Source of the DNA: Pannonibacter sp. XCT-53
GTDB lineage: Bacteria > Pseudomonadota > Alphaproteobacteria > Rhizobiales > Stappiaceae
Length of the DNA stretch: 64,000 nt
Assembly: GCF_009915765.1 (NCBI RefSeq)
Contig: NZ_JAABLQ010000001.1
Span: forward strand, 1,550,001 to 1,614,000
Reading direction: 5' to 3'
Position 1 is the stretch's first letter. The number at the start of each line of letters is the position of its first letter. The notes beneath the pieces are model-generated. The model ran no database searches and was not told where the DNA came from. It saw only the letters and a program-made list of their open reading frames with translations. The translations under genes were made by a program, and so were the position numbers. Of the stretch, positions 1-9,813 are shown one piece after another.

Positions 1-2788
1 TCCGCAGGGCCGGATCCTCGGTGATGGAGAAACCGCGCACGCCGAAGGTCCCGAACCAGGTCTTGTCGGCAGGCAGCGACACGAGCAGCCGTCCCGTACC
101 GCCCTGCATGCGTTCGTAGAGATCGAGGAAGCGCAGCAGGGCACCGGTGTCGGCAAACTCGCCGCTTGCCGCCCGTGCCTCGCCCTCGCCGGTGATCTCG
201 AAGGTGAAGGCGCCCTGGTTGTTGAGCGCCCCCGTCAGACGCATGGACGTCAGGTCACCGGCCTTGCCGGCCACCTCGCCCGCGACATCGGTCGCATAGA
301 CGCCCTGAAAGCCCTGCAGCCGCCCGATCTTGAGGCTGACGCGGAAGGCGGTGTCGTCATCGCTCTCGTCTTCGGAGGTGCCCTTGCGGTCGCGCAGCTG
401 CCGGATGAGGCCGCGGCCGTCAAACTGCGCGCCCGTCAGGGTGACGCGGACCCGGCCGGCGCTGTCCTTGACCACCTTGAGCGCAGCCGAATCGCCCGGG
501 CGGATCTGGAACGTCGAGAAATCCGCCTCGCGGAACTCGCCTCCCTTGCCAAGCGCCACCGTTCCCTCCAGCGCGACGCCGTCGGAGCGCAGCGAGAAAT
601 TCTCCAGCCGGCGCGCCTCACCCCGATCGGTCAGCAGGAAACTCGCCCTCGCCGCCACACCGGGGCCCTTCTCCCAGCCGATCTCGCTCAGCCGCAGCGA
701 CGCCTCCTTGAGGTCGATCTCGAACTGCTGCCCCTCCGGCGTCTCGGCCACGTCGAGCACCATCGTGCCCTCGACCAGGCCCCCCAGATCGACCCCCTTC
801 TTGCGCAGGTCTGCCGTGGTCACCTTGAGCTGCACGTCCTGGCGCGCCTCGACCTGACTGTCATCATCCAGCGGATAGACGAGGTCGATGTTGGCCTGCA
901 GCCCGTCGATGCGGCCCTTGCCCTTGATGTCCACCTGCAGGGGATCAGCCGTCAGCTGCAGGGTGGCATCGGTGATGCGGTGCCCGCGCACGGGCTTGTC
1001 TGCGGCAAAGCCGGTCAGCTTCGCCCGTGCCGCCCAGCCCACCTCGGCCACCGCCAGCGACAGCTTCAGCGGCAGCTTGGCCGTCACGTCGATGTCGCCG
1101 GACCCGGTGAGCGCGACATCCGAAAGCTCCGCCTTGTCGAGGATGCGGAACGGCGGGGCATTGGCAATCTCCGACAGGGGGCCGAGGCCGCCCTGAAGCT
1201 TCAGGTCCAGCAGACCCGTCTTGATGTCCCGTCCCGACAGATGCGGGATCTCGAAGCGACCGGCCGGCACGGCGACCGATCCGCCCGAGGGCGTGGTCAC
1301 GCTGCCTGAGCGCATGTCGACGGTCAGCAGCTCGTTCTGGATCGTGACCGTGCCGGTGAGGCCGGTGATGGGCGGGAGCGTGGCCAGCGGCTGGACATCG
1401 GTGTTGACCAGCACGATGTCGAGCTTGAGGTCGTCGCCGCCCCAGCCTGGGTCGGGGTGGGATTCATCGAAGGCCGGCGCCCGGATCGCAGCGTCGACGC
1501 GGGCCGACTGGATCTGTCCGCCCTTGAGGTGCTCGATGATCCAGCGACGGGCCGGGGGGGCCAGCGTGATGGGCCAGATCTGCTTCAGCATGGCGACCGG
1601 CATGGTCTGCGCATCGACCGCAAGCGCGAGATAGGGGCCGTCGTCGCGCAGGTCGAGCGACCCGATTGCCTGGAACGAGGCGGGCCCCGACTGGAGCTGC
1701 AACCGGTCGATGAGGACCGCCCGGTCGGCCAGGTTCACCCGGCCCTCGAGCGCCAGATAGTCGGCGATCATCGGCGGCTCCGGCACGTCGGCCGAGCCGA
1801 AACGGGCCCGGTCTGTGCTGATCTGGTAGGTCCAGTCGCTGCTGCCCTCCGCCGGCGGGCGGACCGCGCCGGAGAAGAAGATCTCCGTGTTGCCCCGGAT
1901 CACGTGCGACTTGCCGATGGTCACGCCGGGTGTCCCGGCCGACCAGGCGAGCGCGAGGGCAACATCGTCGAACCGGATCAGGGTCGAGCCCGAGCGCAGC
2001 CAGCCGTCCTGCCCGCGGGCGACCAGATTGGCGACCTCGAAGGCGCCCGTGCCGTCAAGCGCGGCATTGAACTGGACCTCCAGCGGCAGACCGAGCCCCT
2101 TGCCCGCATTCACCTTTTCATTGGAGGGAAACAGCTCGGCAAGCGCCATGTCGCGGATGTAGAGCCCGATCTGACGCTCGCCGCTGTCGCTGACAACGGC
2201 CCGGCGCAACGCCAGGTCCCAGACGCCCATGCGGCCGGAAATCTCCGCTTCGGCCAGCAGACCGCCTTCGGAATCCCGCCGCAGCACGGCATCAATCTCG
2301 TTGATGCGCCGGGGCACCGGGCCGATGACGTCGAGACGCCCGTCCCTGAGCAGGACCTCGGCGAGGCTGCGGCGCTGGAATTCCGCGTCGACGATGGCGG
2401 CCGTGCGGTCGACCGCTTCCATCATGTCGCCCATCGAGGCGATCGGGGTGTCCGCATCGCCCGGGCGCAGGGTCAGGCGCGGTCCGTCGATCTCCAGCCG
2501 GGTGAAGTTGAGCGTGCCGGCCAGCAGCGGCTCCAGCGCGATCACGGCCTGCAGGCGCGGCAGCACGAGATCGACCTGCGCCTCGCCCGGTACCTTCAGC
2601 ACGGCCCCCTCGATGATCGCCGTCGGACCCTGCTCGGCGCTGAGGTCCAGCAGGACGCGACCGACCGTCAGCTCCGCATCGGCGCCGCGCGTGGTGCTCT
2701 CGATCAGTCCGGCGACCAGCGGGATGGGGGTCGGCCCGAGCGCAAGGCGCAGCGCCAGCGCCAGGATGCCCGCAAGCAGCACCAGCAC
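1..2788 (-). CDS. YhdP/AsmA-like envelope protein (DUF3971), 3' end missing
   Basis: The reading frame is open from about 2880 down to the window edge, giving about 929 visible residues; the C-terminus lies outside. The N-terminus has a basic stretch (RRLRR) followed by one hydrophobic helix (ALIVLVLLAGILALAL), so the protein is probably anchored in the inner membrane with a large periplasmic part. A central ARRWIIEHLKGG segment and long beta-rich repeats resemble DUF3971/AsmA-like proteins of the YhdP group, which are thought to carry phospholipid between the membranes. The start is uncertain: the frame has a TAA at 2884-2886 region and no ATG, GTG or TTG before the helix. I placed the start at the first GTG (2788), which lies inside the helix and would remove the basic residues. 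A CTG upstream is an alternative. Divergent from bcp. Family assignment fairly sure, start unsure. Confidence 0.75.
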   Translation of the reverse strand, partial: MLVLLAGILALALRLALGPTPIPLVAGLIESTTRGADAELTVGRVLLDLSAEQGPTAIIEGAVLKVPGEAQVDLVLPRLQAVIALEPLLAGTLNFTRLEIDGPRLTLRPGDADTPIASMGDMMEAVDRTAAIVDAEFQRRSLAEVLLRDGRLDVIGPVPRRINEIDAVLRRDSEGGLLAEAEISGRMGVWDLALRRAVVSDSGERQIGLYIRDMALAELFPSNEKVNAGKGLGLPLEVQFNAALDGTGAFEVANLVARGQDGWLRSGSTLIRFDDVALALAWSAGTPGVTIGKSHVIRGNTEIFFSGAVRPPAEGSSDWTYQISTDRARFGSADVPEPPMIADYLALEGRVNLADRAVLIDRLQLQSGPASFQAIGSLDLRDDGPYLALAVDAQTMPVAMLKQIWPITLAPPARRWIIEHLKGGQIQSARVDAAIRAPAFDESHPDPGWGGDDLKLDIVLVNTDVQPLATLPPITGLTGTVTIQNELLTVDMRSGSVTTPSGGSVAVPAGRFEIPHLSGRDIKTGLLDLKLQGGLGPLSEIANAPPFRILDKAELSDVALTGSGDIDVTAKLPLKLSLAVAEVGWAARAKLTGFAADKPVRGHRITDATLQLTADPLQVDIKGKGRIDGLQANIDLVYPLDDDSQVEARQDVQLKVTTADLRKKGVDLGGLVEGTMVLDVAETPEGQQFEIDLKEASLRLSEIGWEKGPGVAARASFLLTDRGEARRLENFSLRSDGVALEGTVALGKGGEFREADFSTFQIRPGDSAALKVVKDSAGRVRVTLTGAQFDGRGLIRQLRDRKGTSEDESDDDTAFRVSLKIGRLQGFQGVYATDVAGEVAGKAGDLTSMRLTGALNNQGAFTFEITGEGEARAASGEFADTGALLRFLDLYERMQGGTGRLLVSLPADKTWFGTFGVRGFSITEDPALR

Positions 2789-3036
2789 GATGAGTGCCGC
2801 AGCCCGACGCAGCCGCCGAAATCCATTCGGGCCCGCCGTCCGTAAGGCTTCGGTATCAGGCGTGGGCAGGGACTGTGTCAGCGCGTGTTACCCTTGTCCT
2901 CAATGGCGGGGCGTCGAGTCGACCCGCAAAATATGATAACTCACGCCAACCCAAAACCCGAACCTCCGTCGGGGGGCTGCGGCGTTCACACCTATCGCCC
3001 GGATAATCCGGCGGAACATGACAGAAGGAAGGCAAC

Positions 3037-3504
<468 letters not shown>

Positions 3505-3561
3505 TCGCCCCTGCCCGCTCCCGGATCCCCCCCCCGTTCCCCGACCTCGTCCCTCAGCCCC

Positions 3562-4398
3562 ATGTCCATCACTGCCGACACCGACCGCGCGGACACGCTC
3601 GTTGCCCGCGCCAATGCCATCGTCCGGGCGACCGACACGGCCGAGAAGGTCCGCCTTGCCTATGACACGGCCAAGGCCTGGTACGGCCGGCATCTGGGGC
3701 TGGGCAGCCTGTCCCTGAGCGGTCCGATGCCGGAGCGTCCGGGCCGGCCGGAACGGCCGGTCCTGCTTGCGCCGCGGGACATGCCCAAGCGGGCCCTCGG
3801 CGGCGACGCCGGCAAGATCGCGCTGCTGCACTCGCTGGCACATATCGAGCTGAATGCGGTGGACCTGACCTGGGATCTGATCGGCCGGTTTGCGGACACC
3901 CGCCTGCCCCGCTCCTATTACGATGACTGGGTGCGGGTGGGGCTCGAGGAGGCCAAGCATTTCTCGATGCTGGAGGACCGGCTGGGCGAGCTCGGGGCCG
4001 CCTATGGCGACCTCCCGGCCCATGACGGGCTGTGGCAGGCGGCACAGTCGACCGGGCGCGACCTGGCCGCGCGGCTCGCCATCATCCCGCTGGTGCTGGA
4101 GGCGCGCGGCCTCGACATCACCCCGCCGATGATCGAGAAGGCGGAAGCGCTCGGTGATCACGCCACCGCCAGGGTGCTCGGCGTGATCTACCGCGACGAA
4201 AAGAATCACGTCGCCTTCGGGGCAAAATGGTTCCGGTTCCTGTGCGACCGGACAGGCGAGCGGCCGGAACCGAAGTTCCACGAGCTGGTGCGGACGCATT
4301 TCCGGGGCGCGCTCAAGCCGCCGTTCAACGACCGGGCCCGCTCGGAGGCCGGCCTGACGCCCGGATTCTACCGGCCGCTGGCCAAGCTGACCGGCTGA
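3562..4398 (+). CDS. DUF455 family ferritin-like protein
   Basis: 278 residues with the helical, Glu/His-rich pattern of DUF455 proteins, which belong to the ferritin-like superfamily. Candidate di-metal ligands are spread over the helices: HIE (94-96), EEAKH (129-133), LEARG (Glu180) and DEKNH (212-216). This is the E...ExxH...E...ExxH order of ferritin-like di-iron centres. The biochemical role of the family is not established. Position directly after bcp suggests a link to peroxide or iron handling, but that is inference. The ATG at 3562 has no strong ribosome binding site, so translation may depend on the upstream gene. Confidence 0.85.
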   Translation: MSITADTDRADTLVARANAIVRATDTAEKVRLAYDTAKAWYGRHLGLGSLSLSGPMPERPGRPERPVLLAPRDMPKRALGGDAGKIALLHSLAHIELNAVDLTWDLIGRFADTRLPRSYYDDWVRVGLEEAKHFSMLEDRLGELGAAYGDLPAHDGLWQAAQSTGRDLAARLAIIPLVLEARGLDITPPMIEKAEALGDHATARVLGVIYRDEKNHVAFGAKWFRFLCDRTGERPEPKFHELVRTHFRGALKPPFNDRARSEAGLTPGFYRPLAKLTG

Positions 4399-4509
4399 CG
4401 CAGGGGAAAGCTGCACCGACAGGGGCTGGCGAGGCCTGTTGCAAGGGCTTTGTTAACCTTACCGCTTTCTAATCAGCCTCAACCGGCGGGCACGTGGCCC
4501 GCCTCGAGG

Positions 4510-5850
4510 ATGATGGCACGCGACATGTCCGACCCCACAGCCAACCTCCGCCATGGCTTCGGAAAACGCAGGTCCCTGCATCACGTGACGATCACCAACG
4601 GTGACCGCAGCCGCACCTTCTCGTTCCGTCCCTGGGTGCTCGGTTCGGTCGCCGCCTGTGTCGGCGTGTTCGCGGTCGGATATCTGTCGGCCACCGCCTA
4701 TCTGGTGTGGCGTGACGACATCCTTGCGGCCCGCGACACGGAACGCTCCCAGATCGAGGCGTCCTACGAGAGCCGAATCGCCTATCTGCGGGCGGAGATC
4801 GACCGGCTGGCCAGCACGCAGGTGTTCGAGCGCCGCTCCGTCGAGACCATGGTCGACGCGCTGATCGAGCGCCAGAACCAGCTGACCGACAATCACGCCC
4901 GTGTCCGCGCGCTGCTCGAGAAGGCCTCCACTGTCGGCCTGACGGTGACCCAGGCGCTGCCTCTGCCGGCCGAGAAGCCGTCGCTGCCGGGCAGCGTGCT
5001 CTCCTTCGCGCCGGCGGGCCAGTCCAACCTCGCGATCGGTGGCGAGCCGGTGCCCCTGCCGGCCGGCCCCCTGCCCTCGCTCGGCCTGCGCGGCAGTTCC
5101 TCCGACATCGGCGTGCCGCAGACCGAGGACCTGGGCGCTGCGCCCGGCCCCCAGGCCGACAGCGGCGATCTCCTCGGCATCGGTGCGACGCTGGACCAGA
5201 TGCTGGCCGAAAACGACCGGGCCCTTGACGCGCTCGCCGGCACGGCCGAACAGGGCATCCGCACCCTGACCGCCGCCATCCGTCCGCTCGGTCTCGACCT
5301 GAGCAGCCTGGCCGAGGAGGGCATCGGCGGCCCTTTTGTGCCCCTGCCCGCCAGCACGTTTGAGGAACGTCTGAGCCGGGCAGAACGCGCCATTGCCGCC
5401 TATGACGTGCTGCGCGGCGCGGCGCAGAAACTGCCGCTGGCGCGGCCAATCCGCAATGTCGAGGTGTCGAGCGACTTCGGGCCGCGGCTCGATCCCTTCC
5501 TCGGCACCCTGGCCATGCACACCGGCATCGACTTCAAGGCCGACCAGGGCACGGTGATCCGCGCCGCCGGGGCCGGCCGTGTCCTCACCGCCTCCTATCA
5601 AGGCGGCTATGGCAACATGGTCGAGATCGAACATCCGGGCGGGCTGGTGACGCGCTACGCGCACATGAGCCGCATCCTGGTCAGCGAGGGCGAAGAGATC
5701 CTTGCGGGCGAGGTGGTCGGGCGCGTCGGCAGCACCGGCCGCTCGACGGGGCCGCATCTGCACTACGAGGTCCGGCGCAACGGCACCGCGCTTGACCCGT
5801 CGCGCTTCGTCATTGCCGGCGACCGTCTGGCCGGCGTGCTCGTGCGCTGA
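4510..5850 (+). CDS. M23 family (LytM-type) metallopeptidase
   Basis: 446 residues. A basic N-terminus is followed by one transmembrane helix (about residues 40-62), then a periplasmic coiled-coil rich stretch (about 70-150), a Pro/Gly/Leu-rich linker, and a C-terminal LytM domain (about 315-440). The zinc ligands expected for active M23 enzymes are present: His337 and Asp341 in MHTGID, and HLH (416-418). It is therefore likely a real cell-wall endopeptidase, not an EnvC-like degenerate activator. The start was set at ATG 4510 just after GAGG; ATG 4513 and 4525 are alternatives. A 7-bp hairpin (4485-4503) lies directly upstream of the ribosome binding site. Convergent with prfB, with a terminator between. 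Confidence 0.9.
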   Translation: MMARDMSDPTANLRHGFGKRRSLHHVTITNGDRSRTFSFRPWVLGSVAACVGVFAVGYLSATAYLVWRDDILAARDTERSQIEASYESRIAYLRAEIDRLASTQVFERRSVETMVDALIERQNQLTDNHARVRALLEKASTVGLTVTQALPLPAEKPSLPGSVLSFAPAGQSNLAIGGEPVPLPAGPLPSLGLRGSSSDIGVPQTEDLGAAPGPQADSGDLLGIGATLDQMLAENDRALDALAGTAEQGIRTLTAAIRPLGLDLSSLAEEGIGGPFVPLPASTFEERLSRAERAIAAYDVLRGAAQKLPLARPIRNVEVSSDFGPRLDPFLGTLAMHTGIDFKADQGTVIRAAGAGRVLTASYQGGYGNMVEIEHPGGLVTRYAHMSRILVSEGEEILAGEVVGRVGSTGRSTGPHLHYEVRRNGTALDPSRFVIAGDRLAGVLVR

Positions 5851-5880
5851 TCCGGCCGACGCTTCCGCCCGCCCTCATGC

Positions 5881-5920
5881 AAAGGCCCGCCGGGTTTCCC
5901 GGGCGGGCCTCTTCAGTTTG
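5881..5920. terminator. Terminator between the M23 peptidase gene and prfB
   Basis: A 9-bp inverted repeat (AGGCCCGCC at 5883-5891 and GGCGGGCCT at 5902-5910) is followed on the plus strand by CTTCAGTTT and preceded by AAA, so it could end transcripts from both convergent genes. Visible in sequence; activity is inferred. Confidence 0.7.
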
Positions 5921-5939
5921 CAGGGCCAGTCGGGTGGTC

Positions 5940-7071
5940 TCACTCGACGTCGGAGACCTCGACCTCGTCACCGCCGAAGACACGCTGGGCAAGCGCTGCT
6001 TCCATGAAGCCGTCCAGATCGCCGTCGAGCACGTCCTGCGGCGAGGTGCTCTCGACGCCGGTGCGCAGGTCCTTCACGAGCTGGTAGGGCTGCAGCACGT
6101 AGGAGCGGATCTGGTGACCCCAGCCGATGGCCGTCTTGGAGGCGGCTTCCGAATTTGCCGCCTCTTCCCGCTTCTGCAGCTCAGCCTCGTAGAGCCGCGC
6201 CTTCAGCATGCTCCACGCGGTCGCGCGGTTCTTGTGCTGGGAGCGGTCGTTCTGGCACTGCACCACGATCCCGGTCGGGATATGGGTGATGCGCACCGCC
6301 GAGTCGGTCGTGTTGACGTGCTGGCCACCAGCACCGGAGGCGCGGTAGGTGTCGATGCGGCAGTCGCTCTCGTTGACCTCGATCTCGATCGAATCGTCGA
6401 TCACCGGATAGACCCAGGCACTGGCGAACGACGTGTGGCGGCGCGCCTGGCTGTCATAGGGCGAGATGCGGACCAGGCGATGAACGCCCGATTCCGTCTT
6501 CAGCCAGCCATAGGCGTTCTCGCCCTTGATCAGCAGCGTCGCCGACTTGATGCCGGCCTCTTCCCCGTCGTGGTACTCGAGCAGGTCGACCTTGTAGCCG
6601 CGCTTCTCGGCCCAGCGACGATACATGCGCAGCATCATCGAGGCCCAGTCCTGGCTCTCGGTGCCGCCGGCGCCGGAGTTGATTTCCAGGTAGGTGTCGT
6701 TGCCGTCCGCTTCGCCGGACAGAAGCGAGGCCATCTGCAGGCGGCTGACCTCGGACCTGAGGCTGCGCATCGCGGCCTCGGCGTCCTCGACGACGGACTT
6801 GTCGCCTTCCTCGGTGCCCAGCTCGATCAGCTCGATGTTGTCCGCCAGCTCGCCCTCGAGGCGGCGCACGCCGTTGATGCTGTCCTCAAGCTGCTGGCGC
6901 TCGCGCATCAGCTTCTGGGCCCTGGACGGGTCGTTCCAGAGCGTGGGGTTCTCGGAGAGGGCGTTCAGTTCGTCCAGACGGACAAGGGCCTGATCCCAGT
7001 CAAAGATGCCTCCTCAGCAGGCTGAGGGCCTGCTTGATCTCGTCGACGATGGCTTCCATTTCGGCGCGCAT
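5940..7071 (-). CDS. prfB: Peptide chain release factor 2 with programmed +1 frameshift
   Basis: RF2 releases the peptide at UGA and UAA codons. The gene is split into two frames. From ATG 7071 the first frame reads 23 codons to CTT TGA C, where the in-frame TGA is at 7000-7002. Just upstream is AGGAGG, an internal Shine-Dalgarno element three bases before CTT. Shifting +1 at CTT (skipping the T at 7002) continues into the long frame to 5940, giving 376 residues, normal for RF2. The shifted protein carries the GGQ loop (GAGGQHVN) that enters the peptidyl transferase centre, and SPYDS in place of the E. coli SPF codon-reading motif. The frameshift makes RF2 level control its own synthesis. Downstream of mrcA on the same strand. 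Confidence 0.97.
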
Positions 7072-7113
7072 CGGATACCTCGCTACGGGGTTGCCGGAAG
7101 GGTGGAATGAGCA

Positions 7114-7138
7114 CCGGCCCGCCTTTGGGACGGGCCGG
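7114..7138 (-). terminator. Hairpin between mrcA and prfB
   Basis: An 8-bp perfect stem (CCGGCCCG / CGGGCCGG) lies in the 124-base gap between mrcA and prfB. On the minus strand it has no T-run after it, so it may be a weak terminator, a processing site or simply a stable leader hairpin. Confidence 0.4.
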
Positions 7139-7195
7139 AATTTGGGGCGTGAACCTAGCTGCGCAAGGCCGCGCTGTAAACCGTGGACTGGGCCT

Positions 7196-9637
7196 TCAGT
7201 AAAGTCCGCCGGTCCCGGTGAGCACGGCCTCGCCGGCCTCGGGCGAAACGGTGCGCGGCACGCCCATCTCGTCCTGGAAGCCGATGACCGAGTAGGTGTC
7301 CGGCGGCGCGGTGCCCGGCTTGAAGGCCTCGAGGATCGTGTCCTCGGCCCCGGCGACCGCACGCAGGCCGGTGCGGCGGTTGATCGGGATCAGCTGCAGG
7401 CCCTTCGGAACACGGAACTCGACCGGCGGCTTGTCCTTCAGGGCCATCTGCAGGAACTCGGTGAAGATCGGCGCCGCCACCTGGCCACCGGTGCCGCCAC
7501 GGCCCATCGGGCGCGGCTGGTCGAAGCCGATGAAGACGCCGACCGTCAGGTCCGGGGTGTAGCCGATGAACCAGGCGTCCTTCTCGTCGTTGGTGGTGCC
7601 GGTCTTGCCGGCCACCGGGCGGGCCAGCGCCTTGACGCTGGTTGCCGTGCCGCGCTGGACCACGCCTTCCATCATCGAGGTGATCTGGTAGGCGGTCATC
7701 GGATCGAGAACCTGCTCCCGCTCGTCGATCAGCTCCGGCTCGTCCTGGCCCTTCCAGTCGGCATCCGAGCACGTCTCGCAGATGCGGCTGTCATGCTTGT
7801 AGATGGTGCGGCCGTAACGGTCCTGGATGCGGTCGATCAGCGTCGGCGTGATCTTGCGGCCACCGTTGGCGAGGATCGAATAGGCGGTGACCATGCGCAG
7901 CACGGTGGTCTCGCCCGCGCCCAGCGACATGGAGAGCACCGGCAGCATGTTGTCGTAGATGCCGAAGCGCTTGGCATACTCGGCCACCAGCGGCATGCCC
8001 ATGTCCTGCGCCAGGCGGATGGTCATCAGGTTACGCGACAGCTCGATGCCGGTCCGAAGGGTCGACGGACCGTAGAACTTGCCGCCGTAGTTCTGCGGGC
8101 GCCAGACTTCCTGTCCCGGGACAGCGAGTTCCAGCGGTGCGTCCATCACCACGCTCGAGGGCGTGTAGCCGTTGTCGAGCGCCGCCGCGTAGAGGAACGG
8201 CTTGAAGGAAGACCCCGGCTGACGCATCGCCTGGGTGGCGCGGTTGAACTCGCTCTGGGCGAAGCTGAACCCGCCGGCCATGGCCAGCACGCGGCCGGTG
8301 AAGGGATCCATCGCCACCAGCGCGCCGGAAATGCGCGGCACCTGCCGCAGCACGTAGCTGCTGCCCTCGCCCTGCACATAGACCACGTCGCCCGGCTTGA
8401 GCACGTCCGACACCGCCGTGGGCGCGCGCCCCTCGATGCGGGCCCACTTCATGTCGGCGAGCCGCAGCGTCGCGGTGTCCCGCTCGGGCCCGAGCTGGCC
8501 ACTGACCAGACGGCGCGGCTGCAGGCCGACCTCGGCACTGTCCTTGCCGGCCGAAAGCACGACCGCCAGGCGCCATTCCGGCAGATCCGACAGGGCCTCG
8601 ACCTTGCCCAGGTCCACGCCCCAGTCCGCGGCCAGCGGGATCTCGGCCACCGGCCCCCGCCAGCTGCCCCGCTTCTGGTCGAAGTCGAGCAGGCCGTCCA
8701 TCAGCGCCTTGCGCGCCATCAGCTGCATCTTCGGATCCAGCGTGGAGCGGACGGACAGCCCGCCTTCGTAGAGACTGTTCTCGCCGTAGATGTTGGCGAC
8801 CTCGCGCCGGACTTCCTCGGTGAAATACTCGGCGGCAAAAAGCTGCGAGCCGGTGTCGCGAGGCTTGACCTCGAGCGGGCGCGCCTTGGCTGCCTCGCCA
8901 TCGGCGGCCGTGACGTAACCGTTCTCGACCATGCGGTCGATCACCCAGTTGCGGCGCTCGATGGCGCGCTCGCGGCCGCGGAACGGATGATAGTTGTTGG
9001 GCGCCTTGGGCAGCGCCGCCAGATAGGCGACTTCGTCTAGGGTCAGCTCGTGCACGGACTTGTCGAAATAGACCAGCGAGGCGGCCGCCACGCCATAGGC
9101 GCCGAGGCCGAGATAGATCTCGTTGAGGTAGAGCTCGAGGATCTCGTCCTTGGAGAACGCCTGCTCGATGCGCAGCGACAGGATGGCTTCCCGGATCTTG
9201 CGGTCAACCGACAGCTCGTTGGTCAGGAGGAAGTTCTTGGCGACCTGCTGCGTGATCGTCGAGGCACCCTCGGGCCGGCGGCCGCTGCCGTAGTTCTGCA
9301 CGAAGCGGACGGCCGCACGGGCAATGCCCTCCGGGTCGATGCCGACATGGGTGTAGAAGTTCTTGTCTTCGGCCGAGATGTAGGCCTGCTTCAGCAGATC
9401 GGGAATGGCCTGGATCGGCAGGAACATGCGGCGCTGCTTGGCATACTCGGCCATGAGACTGCCATCGGCGGCGTGCACGCGCGTCATCACCGGCGGCTCG
9501 TAGTTCTTGAGCGCGGTGTAGTCCGGCAGGTCCTTCTTCAGGCTGTCGAGATAGATCCAGACACCGGCAGCCACCAGCAAGGCCAGAACGGCACCAATGC
9601 CGAACAGATACCCGAAAAACTTGATCAGAAACTTCAT
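7196..9637 (-). CDS. mrcA: Penicillin-binding protein 1A (glycosyltransferase/transpeptidase)
   Basis: 813 residues, normal for class A PBPs. It polymerises glycan strands from lipid II and crosslinks the peptides in the periplasm. A short cytoplasmic tail and one signal-anchor helix (about 8-30) are followed by the GT51 domain with its catalytic Glu in SAEDKNFY (Glu90) and the EGASTITQQ motif. Next comes an OB-like insert, then the transpeptidase domain with SSFK (catalytic Ser476, Lys479), SRN and KTGT (Lys678). All key residues are intact. A CETC pair near the active-site region is a feature seen in several alphaproteobacterial PBP1A proteins. It lies 176 bases after the amidase gene and before prfB, an order common in rhizobia. 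Confidence 0.97.
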   Translation of the reverse strand: MKFLIKFFGYLFGIGAVLALLVAAGVWIYLDSLKKDLPDYTALKNYEPPVMTRVHAADGSLMAEYAKQRRMFLPIQAIPDLLKQAYISAEDKNFYTHVGIDPEGIARAAVRFVQNYGSGRRPEGASTITQQVAKNFLLTNELSVDRKIREAILSLRIEQAFSKDEILELYLNEIYLGLGAYGVAAASLVYFDKSVHELTLDEVAYLAALPKAPNNYHPFRGRERAIERRNWVIDRMVENGYVTAADGEAAKARPLEVKPRDTGSQLFAAEYFTEEVRREVANIYGENSLYEGGLSVRSTLDPKMQLMARKALMDGLLDFDQKRGSWRGPVAEIPLAADWGVDLGKVEALSDLPEWRLAVVLSAGKDSAEVGLQPRRLVSGQLGPERDTATLRLADMKWARIEGRAPTAVSDVLKPGDVVYVQGEGSSYVLRQVPRISGALVAMDPFTGRVLAMAGGFSFAQSEFNRATQAMRQPGSSFKPFLYAAALDNGYTPSSVVMDAPLELAVPGQEVWRPQNYGGKFYGPSTLRTGIELSRNLMTIRLAQDMGMPLVAEYAKRFGIYDNMLPVLSMSLGAGETTVLRMVTAYSILANGGRKITPTLIDRIQDRYGRTIYKHDSRICETCSDADWKGQDEPELIDEREQVLDPMTAYQITSMMEGVVQRGTATSVKALARPVAGKTGTTNDEKDAWFIGYTPDLTVGVFIGFDQPRPMGRGGTGGQVAAPIFTEFLQMALKDKPPVEFRVPKGLQLIPINRRTGLRAVAGAEDTILEAFKPGTAPPDTYSVIGFQDEMGVPRTVSPEAGEAVLTGTGGLY

Positions 9638-9813
9638 GCGTCCGGCTCGCCCTAAATCCAGGCCTCAGGTCGTCAGTCGCCCCACGTAACACACTCGCGG
9701 ACAGGCGGCACCGCTTTTTGCCGCGCAACAACCAGCTTCCTTAGTCATCGAGCAATATGGCGATGCTGAGGCATCGGCGGCATCTGCCGCCATCTCGCCC
9801 GTTGCATCCCGCC

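Noticed and set aside
1457..2845. Long plus-strand open frame of 462 codons
   Set aside because: It is antisense to the YhdP-like gene; composition is random Arg/Gly/Asp-rich and has no motif, as expected for a high-GC shadow frame.
7034..9040. 668-codon plus-strand frame antisense to mrcA and prfB
   Set aside because: mrcA and prfB carry all catalytic motifs on the minus strand.
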